DNA of 64,000 nt from Rhodobacteraceae bacterium EL129 (GCA_900313005.1 ONZJ01000002.1:1194996-1258995), one strand, 5' to 3'. Shown: positions 25,396 to 35,164, numbered from the stretch's first letter. A program made the numbers and translations. The notes: generated by a model not told the origin, from the sequence alone.

Positions 25396-26364
25396 TCAGT
25401 CGGTTGCGGCCTTATTCGATCTGGATTGAGCCGCCAGAGCGCTTAAGGCCCGGGCCTGCGCCTTGCGGAAGGGCGGTGCATCGCGCTGGGCCAGAACATG
25501 ACGGGTGAGATATGTCGTCAACAGGTTGCGTTCATCGCGTGTGATCTTTTTCAACAGGCTGAATTGATACCCGCCATAGTCGCGACGTTTTCGGTAGAGT
25601 TTTGCCAGGCTGACACGGGTTAGTTTGTCGGCGCTCAGCTGGGCCAGCATGCGCAGCAGGATGTTCATGCCGCGCAGGTGGTCCTCCATGCGCGGCCCCA
25701 GGAACCGCATGCGGAACTTCGTCACATTGGGACGTGTGAACAGGGCGGCATGCATGGCATCCATCTCAATCTCGGGATCATAAAGCACATAGGCCCGGTC
25801 CGCGGCATCCAGCATATCGGGGGCATAACCAAAGCGGGTTTCAAAATCTGTGCGGCGCTGAGAGGTGAACCGATCATCCCATTCGGTGATGCGCGGGTCC
25901 AGCGTGGCCTGAGGTTGAATGGCCAGCACACGTGCACCCGGTGCGGCCACTGAATAGGCGGCGGCCGCATAGCCACAGGCCCCGGCGCCATAAAAGATCA
26001 CCTGATCGAATTCCTCAAAGAACCCATCGTCGATCTTGCCGTCAAAAAATCCAAAGACGCGTGGCGCGCGGAACCAGCTTTCCTGCGCACTCATGACACT
26101 GAGGTGTGACCAGCCCAGGGCGTCGACCATCTCCCATCCCAACGGGTGGGCGGTGCGGGTGGTTTGCGTGATGCGGTCGTGGCTTTCAAAGGTCACCAGC
26201 AAGGTGGCGCCGTTGGATCGGAACGCTGCGGCATGGTCTGGACCCAGCTCTTCGACAAAGCCAAGATCGCCGATCATGCCTTTCATCTGGGTCAGCCAGT
26301 CTGCCCAATCCAACCCGGCCAGGCTGGTCTTAAACCCAGAAGATGCGTTTTGCATACCACTCAT
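25396..26364 (-). CDS. Conserved hypothetical protein, alpha/beta-fold with GAGACGYAA motif
   Basis: The 322-residue product has a predicted alpha/beta core with a glycine-rich loop, [20 protein letters not shown] (residues about 124-143), then [13 protein letters not shown] helical C-terminal half contains basic segments such as [17 protein letters not shown] recall relatives labelled phosphoadenosine phosphosulfate reductase, but the KRT...ECG active-site motif of that enzyme is absent, so I would not use that name. The glycine loop resembles a nucleophile elbow without a serine or a nucleotide-binding turn. It is divergent from the MoxR gene. Confidence 0.75.
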   Translation of the reverse strand: MSGMQNASSGFKTSLAGLDWADWLTQMKGMIGDLGFVEELGPDHAAAFRSNGATLLVTFESHDRITQTTRTAHPLGWEMVDALGWSHLSVMSAQESWFRAPRVFGFFDGKIDDGFFEEFDQVIFYGAGACGYAAAAYSVAAPGARVLAIQPQATLDPRITEWDDRFTSQRRTDFETRFGYAPDMLDAADRAYVLYDPEIEMDAMHAALFTRPNVTKFRMRFLGPRMEDHLRGMNILLRMLAQLSADKLTRVSLAKLYRKRRDYGGYQFSLLKKITRDERNLLTTYLTRHVLAQRDAPPFRKAQARALSALAAQSRSNKAATD

Positions 26365-26545
26365 TCCTTACACCGCCTCCAAACCACGGGGGCGTTCTTT
26401 TGCGACGTGTATATGGGCCAATCTGGGCGAAATTTTGTAAAATCCAAGGGGTTTCTGCGCGGGCGCGCCTGGGCTGCGGGTCTTGACCCCTGACAGGGGG
26501 ACGTGCAGTGCTGTGGTTCCAATCGCACGGAAGGCCTGCCCGAAG

Positions 26546-27451
26546 ATGATCCCTCAGAGCATAGATGACACGGTGAACCTGTTGCAGGGGCAGGATTATA
26601 TCTGTGGCCGGGATCTGGCCACCGTGGTGTTCCTGGCGTTGAAACTTGGCCGACCGCTGTTTCTGGAAGGCGAGGCGGGCGTTGGTAAAACCGAGATTGC
26701 CAAGGCGCTGGCTGCGGCCTTGGGGCGGCGATTGATCCGCCTGCAGTGTTACGAGGGCCTGGATGCAGCATCGGCCGTCTATGAGTGGAACTTCACCCAG
26801 CAGATGATTGCCATTCGCGCCGCCGAAGCCGCAGGGGATGTGGACCGTGTGGCGCTGACATCGGATGTGTTTACCGAGGATTACCTGAATGAGCGCCCCT
26901 TGCTGGAGGCGATGCGGCCCCAGCCCGGCGGCGCGCCGGTGTTGCTGATTGACGAGCTGGACCGCACTGATGAGCCGTTTGAGGCCTATCTGCTGGAAGC
27001 GCTCAGCGATTTTCAGGTCACGATCCCGGAGTTGGGCACGATCACGGCACCAGAACCGCCCATCGTGATCCTGACCTCGAACCGCACCCGCGAGGTGCAT
27101 GACGCGCTGAAACGGCGATGTCTCTATCACTGGGTGGACTATCCGGGCTTTGAACGTGAGATCGAGATTCTGCACGCCCGCGCACCCGAAGCCGCCGAGG
27201 CGCTGAGCCGCGAGGTGGTGGCCTTTGTCCAAAAGCTGCGCACGGAAGATCTGTTCAAGAAACCTGGCGTGGCCGAGACAATCGACTGGGCCAAATGTCT
27301 GCTGGCACTCGATATAATCAGCCTCAGCCCCGAAGTGATCGCAGATACTCTGGGTGCGATCCTAAAGTATCAGGATGACATCGCCAAACTCCAGGGCTCC
27401 GAAGCCAAACGCATTCTGGATGACGCTAAGGCGGGATTGGAAATGGCATGA
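26546..27451 (+). CDS. coxD: MoxR-type AAA ATPase, CoxD-like
   Basis: CoxD-type ATPases act with a VWA partner in maturation of the molybdenum-copper or molybdenum active site of carbon monoxide dehydrogenase-like enzymes. The 301-residue product has Walker A GEAGVGKTE (about 43-51), Walker B VLLIDELDR, sensor ILTSNRTREVHDALKRRC with the arginine finger region, and the C-terminal lid. The start MIPQSIDD is the family-like start; an ATG 21 codons upstream gives a basic stretch with no match. It heads the cox run and overlaps the next gene by ATGA. Confidence 0.9.
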   Translation: MIPQSIDDTVNLLQGQDYICGRDLATVVFLALKLGRPLFLEGEAGVGKTEIAKALAAALGRRLIRLQCYEGLDAASAVYEWNFTQQMIAIRAAEAAGDVDRVALTSDVFTEDYLNERPLLEAMRPQPGGAPVLLIDELDRTDEPFEAYLLEALSDFQVTIPELGTITAPEPPIVILTSNRTREVHDALKRRCLYHWVDYPGFEREIEILHARAPEAAEALSREVVAFVQKLRTEDLFKKPGVAETIDWAKCLLALDIISLSPEVIADTLGAILKYQDDIAKLQGSEAKRILDDAKAGLEMA

Positions 27452-27840
27452 TTTTGTACCGGCCTACAGGTCTGAAAGAACTTGTCCTTGTGCGCGACAG
27501 TGGATGGCAGAAGTGGCCTCCTCGCTTGCCAGATCAACCGATCTTTTACCCGGTGACCACTCAGCTCTATGCCGAGAAGATCGCCCGCGACTGGAATTCG
27601 GTTTTGCCTGCCCCGGATGATCTGGGCTTCGTGACGCGCTTTGAGATTTCTAAGGAATTGGCGGCGCGTTACCCGGTGCAACAGGCAGGTGGGCGCGACC
27701 ACGAAGAACTCTGGGTTCCTGCCGAAGAACTGGAGGCTTTCAACAATGGTATTTTGGGCAAGATCGAACTCGTAGGAGCGTTTCAAGGAAAAGAGGTCCT
27801 GCCGTTGAAGAGCGCCAAACTTCTAGTGCAGGCCGCATGA
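27448..27840 (+). CDS. 130-residue protein of unknown function inside the cox maturation genes
   Basis: The product begins MILYRPTGLKELVLV and has a compact mixed fold with motifs PPRLPDQPIFYPV, YAEKIARDWN and HEELWVPAEEL. It has no signal or membrane segment. Proteins with this plan are, from memory, sometimes labelled ADP-ribosylation/crystallin J1, a name not backed by catalytic residues here. The gene overlaps coxD by ATGA and is followed by repeat copy 3 before coxE. Its codon use looks less GC-biased than that of coxD and coxE, which hints at later insertion into the operon. It may be unrelated to the cox pathway. Confidence 0.75.
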   Translation: MILYRPTGLKELVLVRDSGWQKWPPRLPDQPIFYPVTTQLYAEKIARDWNSVLPAPDDLGFVTRFEISKELAARYPVQQAGGRDHEELWVPAEELEAFNNGILGKIELVGAFQGKEVLPLKSAKLLVQAA

Positions 27841-27875
27841 TGCTTCTTCTTGCCAGAAATATCCTGGGGAGTTTG
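27841..27875 (-). repeat. Short dispersed repeat, copy 3 (reverse orientation)
   Basis: Read on the minus strand, ACTCCCCAGGATATTTCTGG followed by CAAGAAGAAGC matches copies 1 and 2 in its ATATTT and AAGAAG parts and in the run of C and G before them. It lies directly after the stop of the 130-residue gene. Confidence 0.55.
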
Positions 27876-27900
27876 AGGGGCTGGCCCCTAAATCCGACCT

Positions 27901-29160
27901 ATGCCTGAATACGCACCGCTGGATTTACCCGACGAGCCGAAGCTCACCCATAACATCACCTATTTCGCGCGCGCTTTGCGCAAGGCAGGGCTGCCGGTGG
28001 GGCCGGGCCGAGTGATGGATGCCGTGAGGGCGGTCCAGGCCGCAGGGTTTACTTCGCAGCGCGATTTTTTCTATACGCTGCGCGCCTGTTTTGTCACCCG
28101 GCCGGAACACCGGGCAGTCTATGCGCAGATCTTTCGGCTGTATTGGCGTGATCCGCGGTACATGGAACATATGATGTCCATGATGCTGCCTGCCATTCGC
28201 GGTGTTCAGGAAGACCGCGCGGCAAAGGCCGCAGAAAAGCGCGCGGCAGAGGCCTTGCTGGATGGCATCGCGCCGGATCAGCCCGAGGCGGGCACGTCAG
28301 AGCCGGATGAGGAGACGCCGATTGAAGTGGATGCCTCGCTGACCATGTCCAGCGAAGAACGCCTGCGCACACTCGATTTTGAGCAGATGAGCGTCGCGGA
28401 GGTGGCCGAGGCCAAGCGCATGCTGGCGCGTCTGGAGTTGCCCGTGAAACCCCTGGCCTCGCGCCGGGGGCAGGCCAGCGCGCAGGGCGCGCGCGTGGAT
28501 GCCCGCGCCACCTTGCGGGCGGCGATGCGCCGAGGCGGCGAGCTGGCCGAGGTCAAGCGCCAGATCCCGCGTCCGCGTTGGCCGAATCTGGTGGTGCTTT
28601 GTGATATTTCGGGCTCGATGAGCCAATACAGCCGCATGGTGCTGCATTTTCTGCATGCGGTGGCCAACCAGAAAGGTGCGGGCTGGGCGAAGGTGCATGC
28701 CTTCACCTTTGGCACACGGTTGACCAACATCACCCGCCATCTGGCCACCCGCGATGTGGATGCAGCGCTGGCGGCGGCGGGACAAGAGGCGCAGGACTGG
28801 GAAGGCGGCACGCGGATCGGGGCGTGTCTGCATGACTTTAACCGGGACTGGTCGCGCCGGGTGATGGGGCAGGGGGCCGTGGTGCTTTTGATCACCGACG
28901 GGCTGGACCGCGATGATCCCGAGGCGCTGAGCCATGAAATGCAGCGGCTGCATTTGTCCGCACGGCATCTGATCTGGGTGAACCCGCTGCTGCGTTGGGA
29001 CGGGTTTGCCCCCAAGGCCAAGGGTATCCGGGCGATGCTGCCGCATGTGGATACGTTTCGGGCCGGCCATTCTGTGGCCACGCTTGAGGATCTGGCCAAG
29101 GCCTTGTCGCGCCCCGGTGATACAGGCGAGAAGGCCCGCCTGATGGCGCAGGTGACGTGA
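27901..29160 (+). CDS. coxE: VWA-domain protein, CoxE-like
   Basis: CoxE partners the MoxR ATPase CoxD in metal-cofactor maturation of CO dehydrogenase-like enzymes. In 419 residues the N-terminal two thirds is helical and charged, and the VWA domain begins near 225. Its metal-ion-dependent adhesion site reads CDISGSMS, with the later TFGTRLTN and LLITDGLDRDDPEAL segments supplying the other ligands. The gene follows coxD and the small unknown gene on the same strand. A GCGCG-CTTT-CGCGC hairpin after the stop is too weak to call a terminator. Confidence 0.9.
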   Translation: MPEYAPLDLPDEPKLTHNITYFARALRKAGLPVGPGRVMDAVRAVQAAGFTSQRDFFYTLRACFVTRPEHRAVYAQIFRLYWRDPRYMEHMMSMMLPAIRGVQEDRAAKAAEKRAAEALLDGIAPDQPEAGTSEPDEETPIEVDASLTMSSEERLRTLDFEQMSVAEVAEAKRMLARLELPVKPLASRRGQASAQGARVDARATLRAAMRRGGELAEVKRQIPRPRWPNLVVLCDISGSMSQYSRMVLHFLHAVANQKGAGWAKVHAFTFGTRLTNITRHLATRDVDAALAAAGQEAQDWEGGTRIGACLHDFNRDWSRRVMGQGAVVLLITDGLDRDDPEALSHEMQRLHLSARHLIWVNPLLRWDGFAPKAKGIRAMLPHVDTFRAGHSVATLEDLAKALSRPGDTGEKARLMAQVT

Positions 29161-29290
29161 TCCAAAAGCGCGCTTTCGCGCAAGATTTATTCTGCATGTG
29201 GCGCAGGTGGCACCGCTGAGGCGATGGACGGTTTTCGTTTGAACCTGGTGGGCCGTGCTCTCATAGTGCTGGTGAATGCGAAAGGACGAC

Positions 29291-30256
29291 ATGGACCGCT
29301 TTGACACCCTTCTCGAAACGGCCTTGGCCTGGCACCACGCTGGCAAAGGCGCCGCTGTTGCCACGGTTGTGGACACCTGGGGCAGCGCGCCGCGCCGGGT
29401 GGGCAGCCAGTTGGTTGTGTCAGGCGCTGGCGAGATGGAAGGCTCGGTCTCGGGCGGATGTGTGGAAGGCGCTGTCGTGGCCGAGGCCATGGATGCAATA
29501 GACGCAGGCCGCTCCGTGACGCTGGAATACGGCGTGAGCGACGGCGATGCCTTTGCCGTGGGATTGGCATGCGGCGGAACGATCCGGGTGTTGGTGGAGC
29601 CTGTGGGCTCTGTCCTGCCCGTGCCCGTGTTGGAGGGGTTGGTCGCGGCGCGTGCGAACCGCACACCGGTGGCCTATGTGACCGGGCTGGATGGCGGCGG
29701 TCATCTGGTTGAAACGGGATATGAAGAGCGGTTTCGGATGGATCGTTCGGGGTTTGAACCGGATGGCGAGACGTTTGTGGCCATACACAACCCGCCTTTG
29801 CGGCTCATTGTGGTTGGGGCGGTTCACATTGCGCAGGCTTTGGTGCCGATGGCGCGGATTGCAGGGTATGATCCGGTGGTGATTGATCCACGTGAAAGCT
29901 TTGCCTCGGAGGCGCGCTTTCCGGGTGAAACGGTCATGCAGGACTGGCCGGATGAAGGCGTACAAGCTTACGGCCTGGACACGCGCACGGCGCTGGTCCT
30001 GCTGACCCATGATCCCAAGTTGGATGACCCGGCTTTGGAGCAGGCCTTGGCGTCGGGATGTTTTTACATCGGCGCGCTGGGCTCGAAACGCACCCATGCC
30101 AAGCGGATCGAGCGATTGCAGGCCGCTGGGTTTTCCGACACGCAGATCGCGCGCATTCATGGACCTGTTGGGCTGGACATAGGCGCGGCTGGCCCTTCAG
30201 AGATCGCCGTGAGCATTCTGGCCGAAATGACCCGCGTGCTGAGGCAGGGCGCGTGA
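29291..30256 (+). CDS. XdhC/CoxF family molybdoenzyme maturation protein
   Basis: XdhC/CoxF proteins bind molybdenum cofactor and help insert the sulfurated form into molybdenum hydroxylases. The 321-residue product has the N-terminal XdhC segment WGSAPRRVGSQL, then GSVSGGCVEGAV, and a C-terminal Rossmann-like domain with VGAVHIAQAL, LLTHDPKLDDPAL, IGALGSKRTHAKR and GLDIGAAGPSEIAVSI. The start MDRFDTLL follows GGACGAC closely and is better placed than the ATG five codons upstream. It overlaps the next gene by a GTGA junction and lies in the cox maturation group. Confidence 0.92.
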   Translation: MDRFDTLLETALAWHHAGKGAAVATVVDTWGSAPRRVGSQLVVSGAGEMEGSVSGGCVEGAVVAEAMDAIDAGRSVTLEYGVSDGDAFAVGLACGGTIRVLVEPVGSVLPVPVLEGLVAARANRTPVAYVTGLDGGGHLVETGYEERFRMDRSGFEPDGETFVAIHNPPLRLIVVGAVHIAQALVPMARIAGYDPVVIDPRESFASEARFPGETVMQDWPDEGVQAYGLDTRTALVLLTHDPKLDDPALEQALASGCFYIGALGSKRTHAKRIERLQAAGFSDTQIARIHGPVGLDIGAAGPSEIAVSILAEMTRVLRQGA

Positions 30257-31245
30257 AGTTTGGTCCGGTTCCCGTGGCCGAGGCGGAAGGGGCGATACTA
30301 GCCCATTCCGTGCGCTTGCCCGAGGGGCGGCTGCGCAAAGGGGTGACACTGACCGCCGGGCATGTTGCTCAGTTGCAGGCCGCTGGCCTGAGCGATGTGA
30401 GCGTGGCGCGGTTGGGCCCTGGTGACGTGCATGAAAACGACGCGGCCCTGCACTTGGCAAGGGCAGTGGTGGGCACCGCTTCAGGGATAGAAGTGAGCGC
30501 GCCGTTTACCGGCCGTGTCAATCTGCTGGCGCAAGGTCCCGGTGTGGTGGTGCTGCATCCTGAGCAGATCACTGCCGCCAATGCCGTAGATCCGATGATC
30601 ACTGTGGCCTCCGTACCTGCCTATCAACAGATTGCACCGGGTGGGATGATCGCAACGGTTAAGATCATTGCCTATGGTGTGGATCAGGACTGCCTGGCGC
30701 AGGCCTGTGACGCCGCAAAATCTGCGCTGAGACTGGCGCAGCCAATCTACACCTCAGCCAGTCTGATCATCAGCGAAATCCCCAATGGCCCCGGGGCCAA
30801 AGGGGTCGAGGCGATTGAAAACCGCATGGCGGGTTTGGGTGGCACCATTTGCGAAGTCATCCCTGTGGCCCATGAGGAAGAGGCCCTCTGCCGTGCGTTG
30901 GGCCGTGCCAAGGGGGACATTGTTTTGATCCTAACCGGATCGGCCACATCTGACATCGGGGACACCGGCCCTCAGGCATTGATCAAAGCCGGAGGAGAGG
31001 TTCAGCGGTTTGGGCTGCCGGTTGATCCGGGCAATTTGCTGTTTTTTGGGCACCTTAAGGACAAGCCGATCATTGGGTTGCCCGGTTCGGCCCGATCACC
31101 CGTGCTGCACGGGGCGGATTGGATCCTATCGCGTTTGGCGTGCGGCATTGCTGTGACTGATCGTGATATTGCCGCGATGGGTGTAGGCGGATTGCTGAAG
31201 GAAATTCCGACGCGGCCGCAGCCCCGACGGGTCAAGGGCAAATAG
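30253..31245 (+). CDS. Molybdopterin-binding (MoCF-domain) protein
   Basis: The 330-residue product begins at GTG overlapping the preceding stop. An N-terminal region of about 150 residues (HSVRLPEGRLRKGVTLTAGHVAQLQAAG resembles the MoeA-like entry fold) is followed by a MoCF molybdopterin-binding domain with IPNGPGAKGVEAIENRMAGLGG, IVLILTGSATSDIGDTGPQALIKAGG and GLPGSARSPVLHG. The last motif corresponds to the cofactor loop of MoeA and MogA. In related genomes this domain is often fused to a nucleotidyltransferase; none is visible here. It probably matures the CoxSLM molybdenum cofactor. Confidence 0.85.
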   Translation: MKFGPVPVAEAEGAILAHSVRLPEGRLRKGVTLTAGHVAQLQAAGLSDVSVARLGPGDVHENDAALHLARAVVGTASGIEVSAPFTGRVNLLAQGPGVVVLHPEQITAANAVDPMITVASVPAYQQIAPGGMIATVKIIAYGVDQDCLAQACDAAKSALRLAQPIYTSASLIISEIPNGPGAKGVEAIENRMAGLGGTICEVIPVAHEEEALCRALGRAKGDIVLILTGSATSDIGDTGPQALIKAGGEVQRFGLPVDPGNLLFFGHLKDKPIIGLPGSARSPVLHGADWILSRLACGIAVTDRDIAAMGVGGLLKEIPTRPQPRRVKGK

Positions 31246-31252
31246 AAAAGAG

Positions 31253-31279
31253 GGGCGCATCTCGGGGAAAGATGCGCCC
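31253..31279. terminator. Strong hairpin terminator between convergent genes
   Basis: GGGCGCATCT (31253-31262) pairs perfectly with AGATGCGCCC (31270-31279). On the minus strand it is followed by CTCTTTTC, so it terminates the SRPBCC/ArsR message. On the plus strand no T-run follows, so its effect there may be weaker. Confidence 0.75.
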
Positions 31280-31308
31280 AATTGTCCGCCCTGACTGGCG
31301 GCCTCGCT

Positions 31309-31746
31309 TCAGGCTGTGAGGATATCGTCCAGAGTGGACAGGATATGCGTCCAGCCCCCTTCGTGATTGGCGCGACTTTCCTCACTGACAAACCGGATAT
31401 GGTTCAGGGTCACATGGGTGCCGTCGTCCACCTTGCGGAAGTTCAGTGTCACAGTGCTGCCTTCGGCGTTGAACGGGCTTTCCCAGGAAAACACCAGCCG
31501 GTGGGGGCGGTCGATTTCCTGGTAGACACCGCCATGAGGCATTTCATCGTCGCCTGCTTTCATCACCAGATCAAATCGTCCGCCGACCTTTGCGTCGGCC
31601 TCGGCCTTGGGCGTGGTCATGCCGGGGCCGGGGCACATGAAACGTGTCAGCATGGTCGGGTTCAGCCAGGCATCAAAAACGGTTTCAATGGGTGCGTTGA
31701 TCATGCGGTCCACCGTGAGGGATAGGGGGGTATCGTCGAGGGTCAT
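31309..31746 (-). CDS. SRPBCC (AHSA1-type) family protein
   Basis: The 145-residue product has the START/Bet v1-like helix-grip fold sequence of AHSA1-type proteins: VDRMINAPIETVFDAWLNP at the N-terminus, GGRFDLVMKAGD, RPHRLVFSWE, STVTLNFRKVDDGTHVTL, and a C-terminal helix with HEGGWTHILSTLDDIL. It may bind a small hydrophobic ligand. It is coupled by ATGA to an upstream ArsR-type regulator, a very common pair. It is not CoxG, which belongs to a different SRPBCC subgroup. Confidence 0.88.
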   Translation of the reverse strand: MTLDDTPLSLTVDRMINAPIETVFDAWLNPTMLTRFMCPGPGMTTPKAEADAKVGGRFDLVMKAGDDEMPHGGVYQEIDRPHRLVFSWESPFNAEGSTVTLNFRKVDDGTHVTLNHIRFVSEESRANHEGGWTHILSTLDDILTA

Positions 31747-32087
31747 TTGGCAGTCTCCTGTTCAGTGAGCAGAGTTTCGAGCGCCTCCAGTCGAAGCGCC
31801 CAGATGGAACGTAAATCGTCAAACCAGTGGTTCATGACCTGCAAGCGGTCCAGTTGCACCTCGATCAGATGGTCGCGCCATTCGGTGCGCCGCGTGACGA
31901 GGTTTGCCTGTTCCAGCACTTTGATGTGCTTGGAGATGGCGTTGAGACTGATGTCGAACCGCCCTGCGATCTCGGTGACCTTCAGGGGCCCGTGTTGGGC
32001 CAGAAGGGTCAGGATTTCGCGACGGGTGGGGTCGCTTGCGGCCTTGAAAACGGCGGTAAGGCGTTCGTGTGATTCTTGTTCAACCAT
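31743..32087 (-). CDS. ArsR-family transcriptional regulator
   Basis: The 114-residue product is a winged-helix repressor. The segment LTAVFKAASDPTRREILTLL is typical of the family N-terminus, VTEIAGRFDISLNAISKHIKVLEQANLVTRR is the DNA-reading helix-turn-helix and wing, and the C-terminus is helical. No metal-binding CxC is present, as is usual in ArsR partners of AHSA1 proteins. The start MVEQESH is chosen; an ATG ten codons upstream adds a hydrophobic stretch with no match. It probably controls its own operon through the inverted repeat at 32113-32138. Confidence 0.88.
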   Translation of the reverse strand: MVEQESHERLTAVFKAASDPTRREILTLLAQHGPLKVTEIAGRFDISLNAISKHIKVLEQANLVTRRTEWRDHLIEVQLDRLQVMNHWFDDLRSIWALRLEALETLLTEQETAK

Positions 32088-32112
32088 ATGGATGAATAAC
32101 AAATACCTTTTC

Positions 32113-32138
32113 ATCAATCAACCATAAAGATGAATGAT
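32113..32138. promoter_or_regulatory. Candidate operator of the ArsR-type regulator
   Basis: ATCAATCA (32113-32120) and TGAATGAT (32131-32138) form a seven-of-eight inverted repeat with a ten-base centre in the AT-rich region between the ArsR gene and coxS. A dimeric winged-helix protein could bind it. The arrangement would also let the regulator influence coxS. Confidence 0.35.
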
Positions 32139-32255
32139 AAAGTGGCACGTCGTTTGGCCAATTTCTGACCACTTGGCAAAAACCGGGTTCTCAACGGCGC
32201 ACCCCCGTGCTTTACTCGGAGGCAATCAAAACAAAAAACCAACTGGGAGATGCCA

Positions 32256-32741
32256 ATGGCACAGGTCACAATGACCGTGAACGGCACGTCTGTTTCCGCC
32301 GATGCGGAAGGCCGGACGTTGCTTGTCGAATATCTGAGAGAAGGGCTGGGGCTGACCGGCACCCATGTGGGCTGTGACACCAGCCAGTGCGGCGCTTGCG
32401 TGGTGCATGTGAATGGCAAGGCGGTGAAATCCTGCACCATGTTCGCCGCCGAGGCCGAAGGCGCGGAGGTCTCCACCATCGAAGGGCAGGCGGCTGCGGA
32501 TGGCACGCTGAACACCATCCAGCAGGCGTTTCAGGATCACCACGGATTGCAATGCGGCTTCTGCACAGCGGGGATGGTGATGTCGGCGGCGGCTTTGCTG
32601 CAAGACAATCCCAAGCCCACCGAGGCAGAGATCCGGGATTATCTGGAAGGCAATATCTGCCGCTGCACCGGATATCACAACATAGTCAAGGCGATCATGG
32701 CCGCATCCGGCCAGGACGTCAGCGCAATCGCCGCCGAATAA
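32256..32741 (+). CDS. coxS: CoxS, [2Fe-2S] subunit of CO dehydrogenase-like enzyme
   Basis: This small iron-sulfur subunit passes electrons from the molybdenum site to the flavin. The N-terminal plant-type [2Fe-2S] motif has Cys40, Cys45, Cys48 and Cys60 ([10 protein letters not shown] and later SC). The C-terminal cluster is carried by CGFCTAGM and CRCTGY. The start is decided by GGGAG: it lies six bases before the ATG at 32256 but touches the ATG at 32250, so MAQVTMTVN is preferred, giving 161 residues. It heads coxS-coxL-coxM, the order usual for form II enzymes. Confidence 0.94.
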   Translation: MAQVTMTVNGTSVSADAEGRTLLVEYLREGLGLTGTHVGCDTSQCGACVVHVNGKAVKSCTMFAAEAEGAEVSTIEGQAAADGTLNTIQQAFQDHHGLQCGFCTAGMVMSAAALLQDNPKPTEAEIRDYLEGNICRCTGYHNIVKAIMAASGQDVSAIAAE

Positions 32742-32789
32742 GGCGCAGGTCGGGCTGTGGCCCGCACCCCCAATGGGAGGATATGACAC

Positions 32790-35153
32790 ATGCCAGCAGA
32801 TGGAGGCATCGGCGCCAGCACAAAACGGCGCGAGGACATCCGGTTTCTGACCGGGAACGGAAATTACACCGACGACATCAACCTGCGCGGACAGGCCTAT
32901 GTGCACTTCCTGCGCTCGGACATGGCGCATGGAACATTGAACAGTGTGGACACCAGTGAGGCTGCCGACATGCCCGGCGTGGTGCGCATTTTCACCGGGG
33001 CAGATTTTGCCGATGTGGGCGGATTGCCTTGCGGCTGGCAGGTCACCGACCGCCACGGCGAGGTGATGCAGGAGCCTGCCCACCCCGTTCTAGCCATCGG
33101 CAAGGTGCGTCATGTGGGCGATCCGATTGCCGCGATTGTGGCGGAAACCGCCGATCAGGCCCGCGATGCCGCCGAGGCGATCGAGGTGGACATCGACGAA
33201 TTGCCCGCCGTGATCGACATGAAAGCCGCCCTACAGGAAGGCAGCCCGAAGGTGCATGACGATCTGACTTCGAACCTCTGCTACGACTGGGGCTTTGTCG
33301 AGGACAACAAGGATGCGGTGGATGAGGCGATCAAGACCGCCGCCCATGTCACCACGTTGGAGCTGGTCAACAACCGTCTGATCCCCAACGCGATGGAGCC
33401 GCGTGTGGCGGTGGGCGATTACAACCGCTCGACCGATGACAGCACGCTCTATACCACCAGCCAGAACCCCCATGTGATCCGTCTGTTGATGGGCGCATTT
33501 GTGCTGGGCATTCCAGAGCACAAGCTGCGCGTCGTGGCCCCGGATGTGGGGGGCGGGTTTGGCTCGAAAATCTTCCATTACGCCGAAGAGGCGCTGTGCA
33601 CCTTCGCCGCCAAGGCGCTGAACCGTCCGGTGAAATGGACCTGTTCGCGCTCGGAAGCGTTCATGTCAGATGCCCATGGCCGGGATCATGTCACCAAGAT
33701 TGAGCTGGCGCTGGATGCGGACAATAACTTCACAGCGATCCGTACCGATACACATGCCAATATGGGGGCGTATCTGAGCACCTTTGCGCCTTCGGTGCCC
33801 ACATGGCTGCATGGCACGCTGATGGCGGGCAATTACAAGACGCCGCTGATTTATGTGAACGTCAAAGCGGTGTTTACCAACACGGTGGCGGTGGATGCCT
33901 ACCGCGGGGCTGGACGGCCCGAAGCGACGTTCCAACTGGAGCGGGTGATCGACAAGGCTGCGATTGAATTGGGCGTTGATCCGATTGCCCTGCGGCGGCA
34001 AAACTTTGTGACCGAGTTCCCCTATGCCACTCCGGTGGCCGTGGAATATGACACGGGCGATTACGTGGCCACGATGGACAAGCTGGAAGCCCTGGCGGAT
34101 TTGTCGGGCTTTGAGGCGCGACTGGCCGAGAGCAAATCGCGCGGTATGCTGCGTGGTCTTGGCATCAACTGCTACATCGAGGCTTGCGGCATTGCGCCCT
34201 CGAACCTTGTGGGGCAGCTGGGCGCGCGCGCTGGTCTCTACGAGAGTGCCACGGTGCGAGTGAACGCCACCGGTGGGATCACGGTCATGACCGGATCACA
34301 TTCGCACGGGCAGGGGCATGAAACCTCTTTTGCGCAAGTGGTCTCGGACATGATCGGCATTGATGCCAGCATGATCGAGATTGAGCATGGCGACACCGAC
34401 AAGGCGCCGATGGGCATGGGGACCTATGGCTCGCGCTCGATTGCTGTAGGCGGCAGTGCCATGGTCCGTGCAACCGAGAAGATCATCGCCAAGGCGCGCA
34501 AGATTGCGGCACATCTGATGGAAGCCTCGGAAGCTGACATCGAACTGAAGGATGGTGCCTTCAGCGTTGCAGGCACGGATAAATCCGTAGCTTGGGGCGA
34601 TGTGACATTGGCCGCTTACGTGCCGCACAACTACCCGCTTGAGGAGATCGAGCCGGGGCTAGAGGAAACCGCCTTTTACGATCCGGCGAACTTCACCTAT
34701 CCGGCGGGGGCCTATGCATGCGAGGTCGAGGTGGACCCCGACACCGGTAAGGTAAGCATCGAAAGCTTCGCGGCGGTGGATGATTTCGGCAATGTGATCA
34801 ACCCGATGATCGTGGACGGTCAGGTGCATGGTGGTCTGGCCCAAGGGATCGGGCAAGCCTTGCTGGAAGGCTGCGGCTATGACGAGAACGGGCAATTGCT
34901 GACCGGGTCTTACATGGATTACGCCATGCCACGGGCCGATGATGTGCCGTTTTATCAGGTGGATCATTCGTGCCAGACACCCTGCACGCACAATCCCTTG
35001 GGTGTGAAAGGCTGTGGTGAGGCTGGGGCCATTGGCTCGCCGCCTGCTGTGGTCAACGCCGTGGTCGATGCACTGCGCCGAAATGGCAGTGACATCACCC
35101 ATATTGATATGCCCCTGACGCCAAGTCGCGTCTGGACTGCGATGCAAGGCTGA
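32790..35153 (+). CDS. coxL: CoxL, form II (molybdenum) large subunit of CO dehydrogenase-like enzyme
   Basis: The 787-residue subunit carries the molybdopterin cofactor of the xanthine oxidase family. The active-site signature reads AYRGAGR at residues 370-376, which defines form II; form I, the proven CO dehydrogenase, has AYRCSFR with the copper-binding Cys. GGGFGSK (cofactor loop), [15 protein letters not shown] and GCGEAGAIG with the catalytic Glu are intact. It begins after GGGAGGATATGACAC. Form II enzymes occur across roseobacters, often without CO oxidation, so the natural substrate is open. Confidence 0.93.
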   Translation: MPADGGIGASTKRREDIRFLTGNGNYTDDINLRGQAYVHFLRSDMAHGTLNSVDTSEAADMPGVVRIFTGADFADVGGLPCGWQVTDRHGEVMQEPAHPVLAIGKVRHVGDPIAAIVAETADQARDAAEAIEVDIDELPAVIDMKAALQEGSPKVHDDLTSNLCYDWGFVEDNKDAVDEAIKTAAHVTTLELVNNRLIPNAMEPRVAVGDYNRSTDDSTLYTTSQNPHVIRLLMGAFVLGIPEHKLRVVAPDVGGGFGSKIFHYAEEALCTFAAKALNRPVKWTCSRSEAFMSDAHGRDHVTKIELALDADNNFTAIRTDTHANMGAYLSTFAPSVPTWLHGTLMAGNYKTPLIYVNVKAVFTNTVAVDAYRGAGRPEATFQLERVIDKAAIELGVDPIALRRQNFVTEFPYATPVAVEYDTGDYVATMDKLEALADLSGFEARLAESKSRGMLRGLGINCYIEACGIAPSNLVGQLGARAGLYESATVRVNATGGITVMTGSHSHGQGHETSFAQVVSDMIGIDASMIEIEHGDTDKAPMGMGTYGSRSIAVGGSAMVRATEKIIAKARKIAAHLMEASEADIELKDGAFSVAGTDKSVAWGDVTLAAYVPHNYPLEEIEPGLEETAFYDPANFTYPAGAYACEVEVDPDTGKVSIESFAAVDDFGNVINPMIVDGQVHGGLAQGIGQALLEGCGYDENGQLLTGSYMDYAMPRADDVPFYQVDHSCQTPCTHNPLGVKGCGEAGAIGSPPAVVNAVVDALRRNGSDITHIDMPLTPSRVWTAMQG

Positions 35154-35164
35154 GGAGATAAGAC

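Noticed and set aside
25396-26364. Naming this protein phosphoadenosine phosphosulfate reductase
   Set aside because: The active-site Cys motif (ECG) and PAPS-binding loop of that enzyme are missing.
27448-27840. Naming the small cox-operon protein as an ADP-ribosylation protein
   Set aside because: The label is recalled from other annotations only, and no catalytic residues of that family are visible.
28297-29664. A 455-residue minus-strand frame across coxE and xdhC
   Set aside because: It crosses two well-supported genes on the other strand and the product has no family features.
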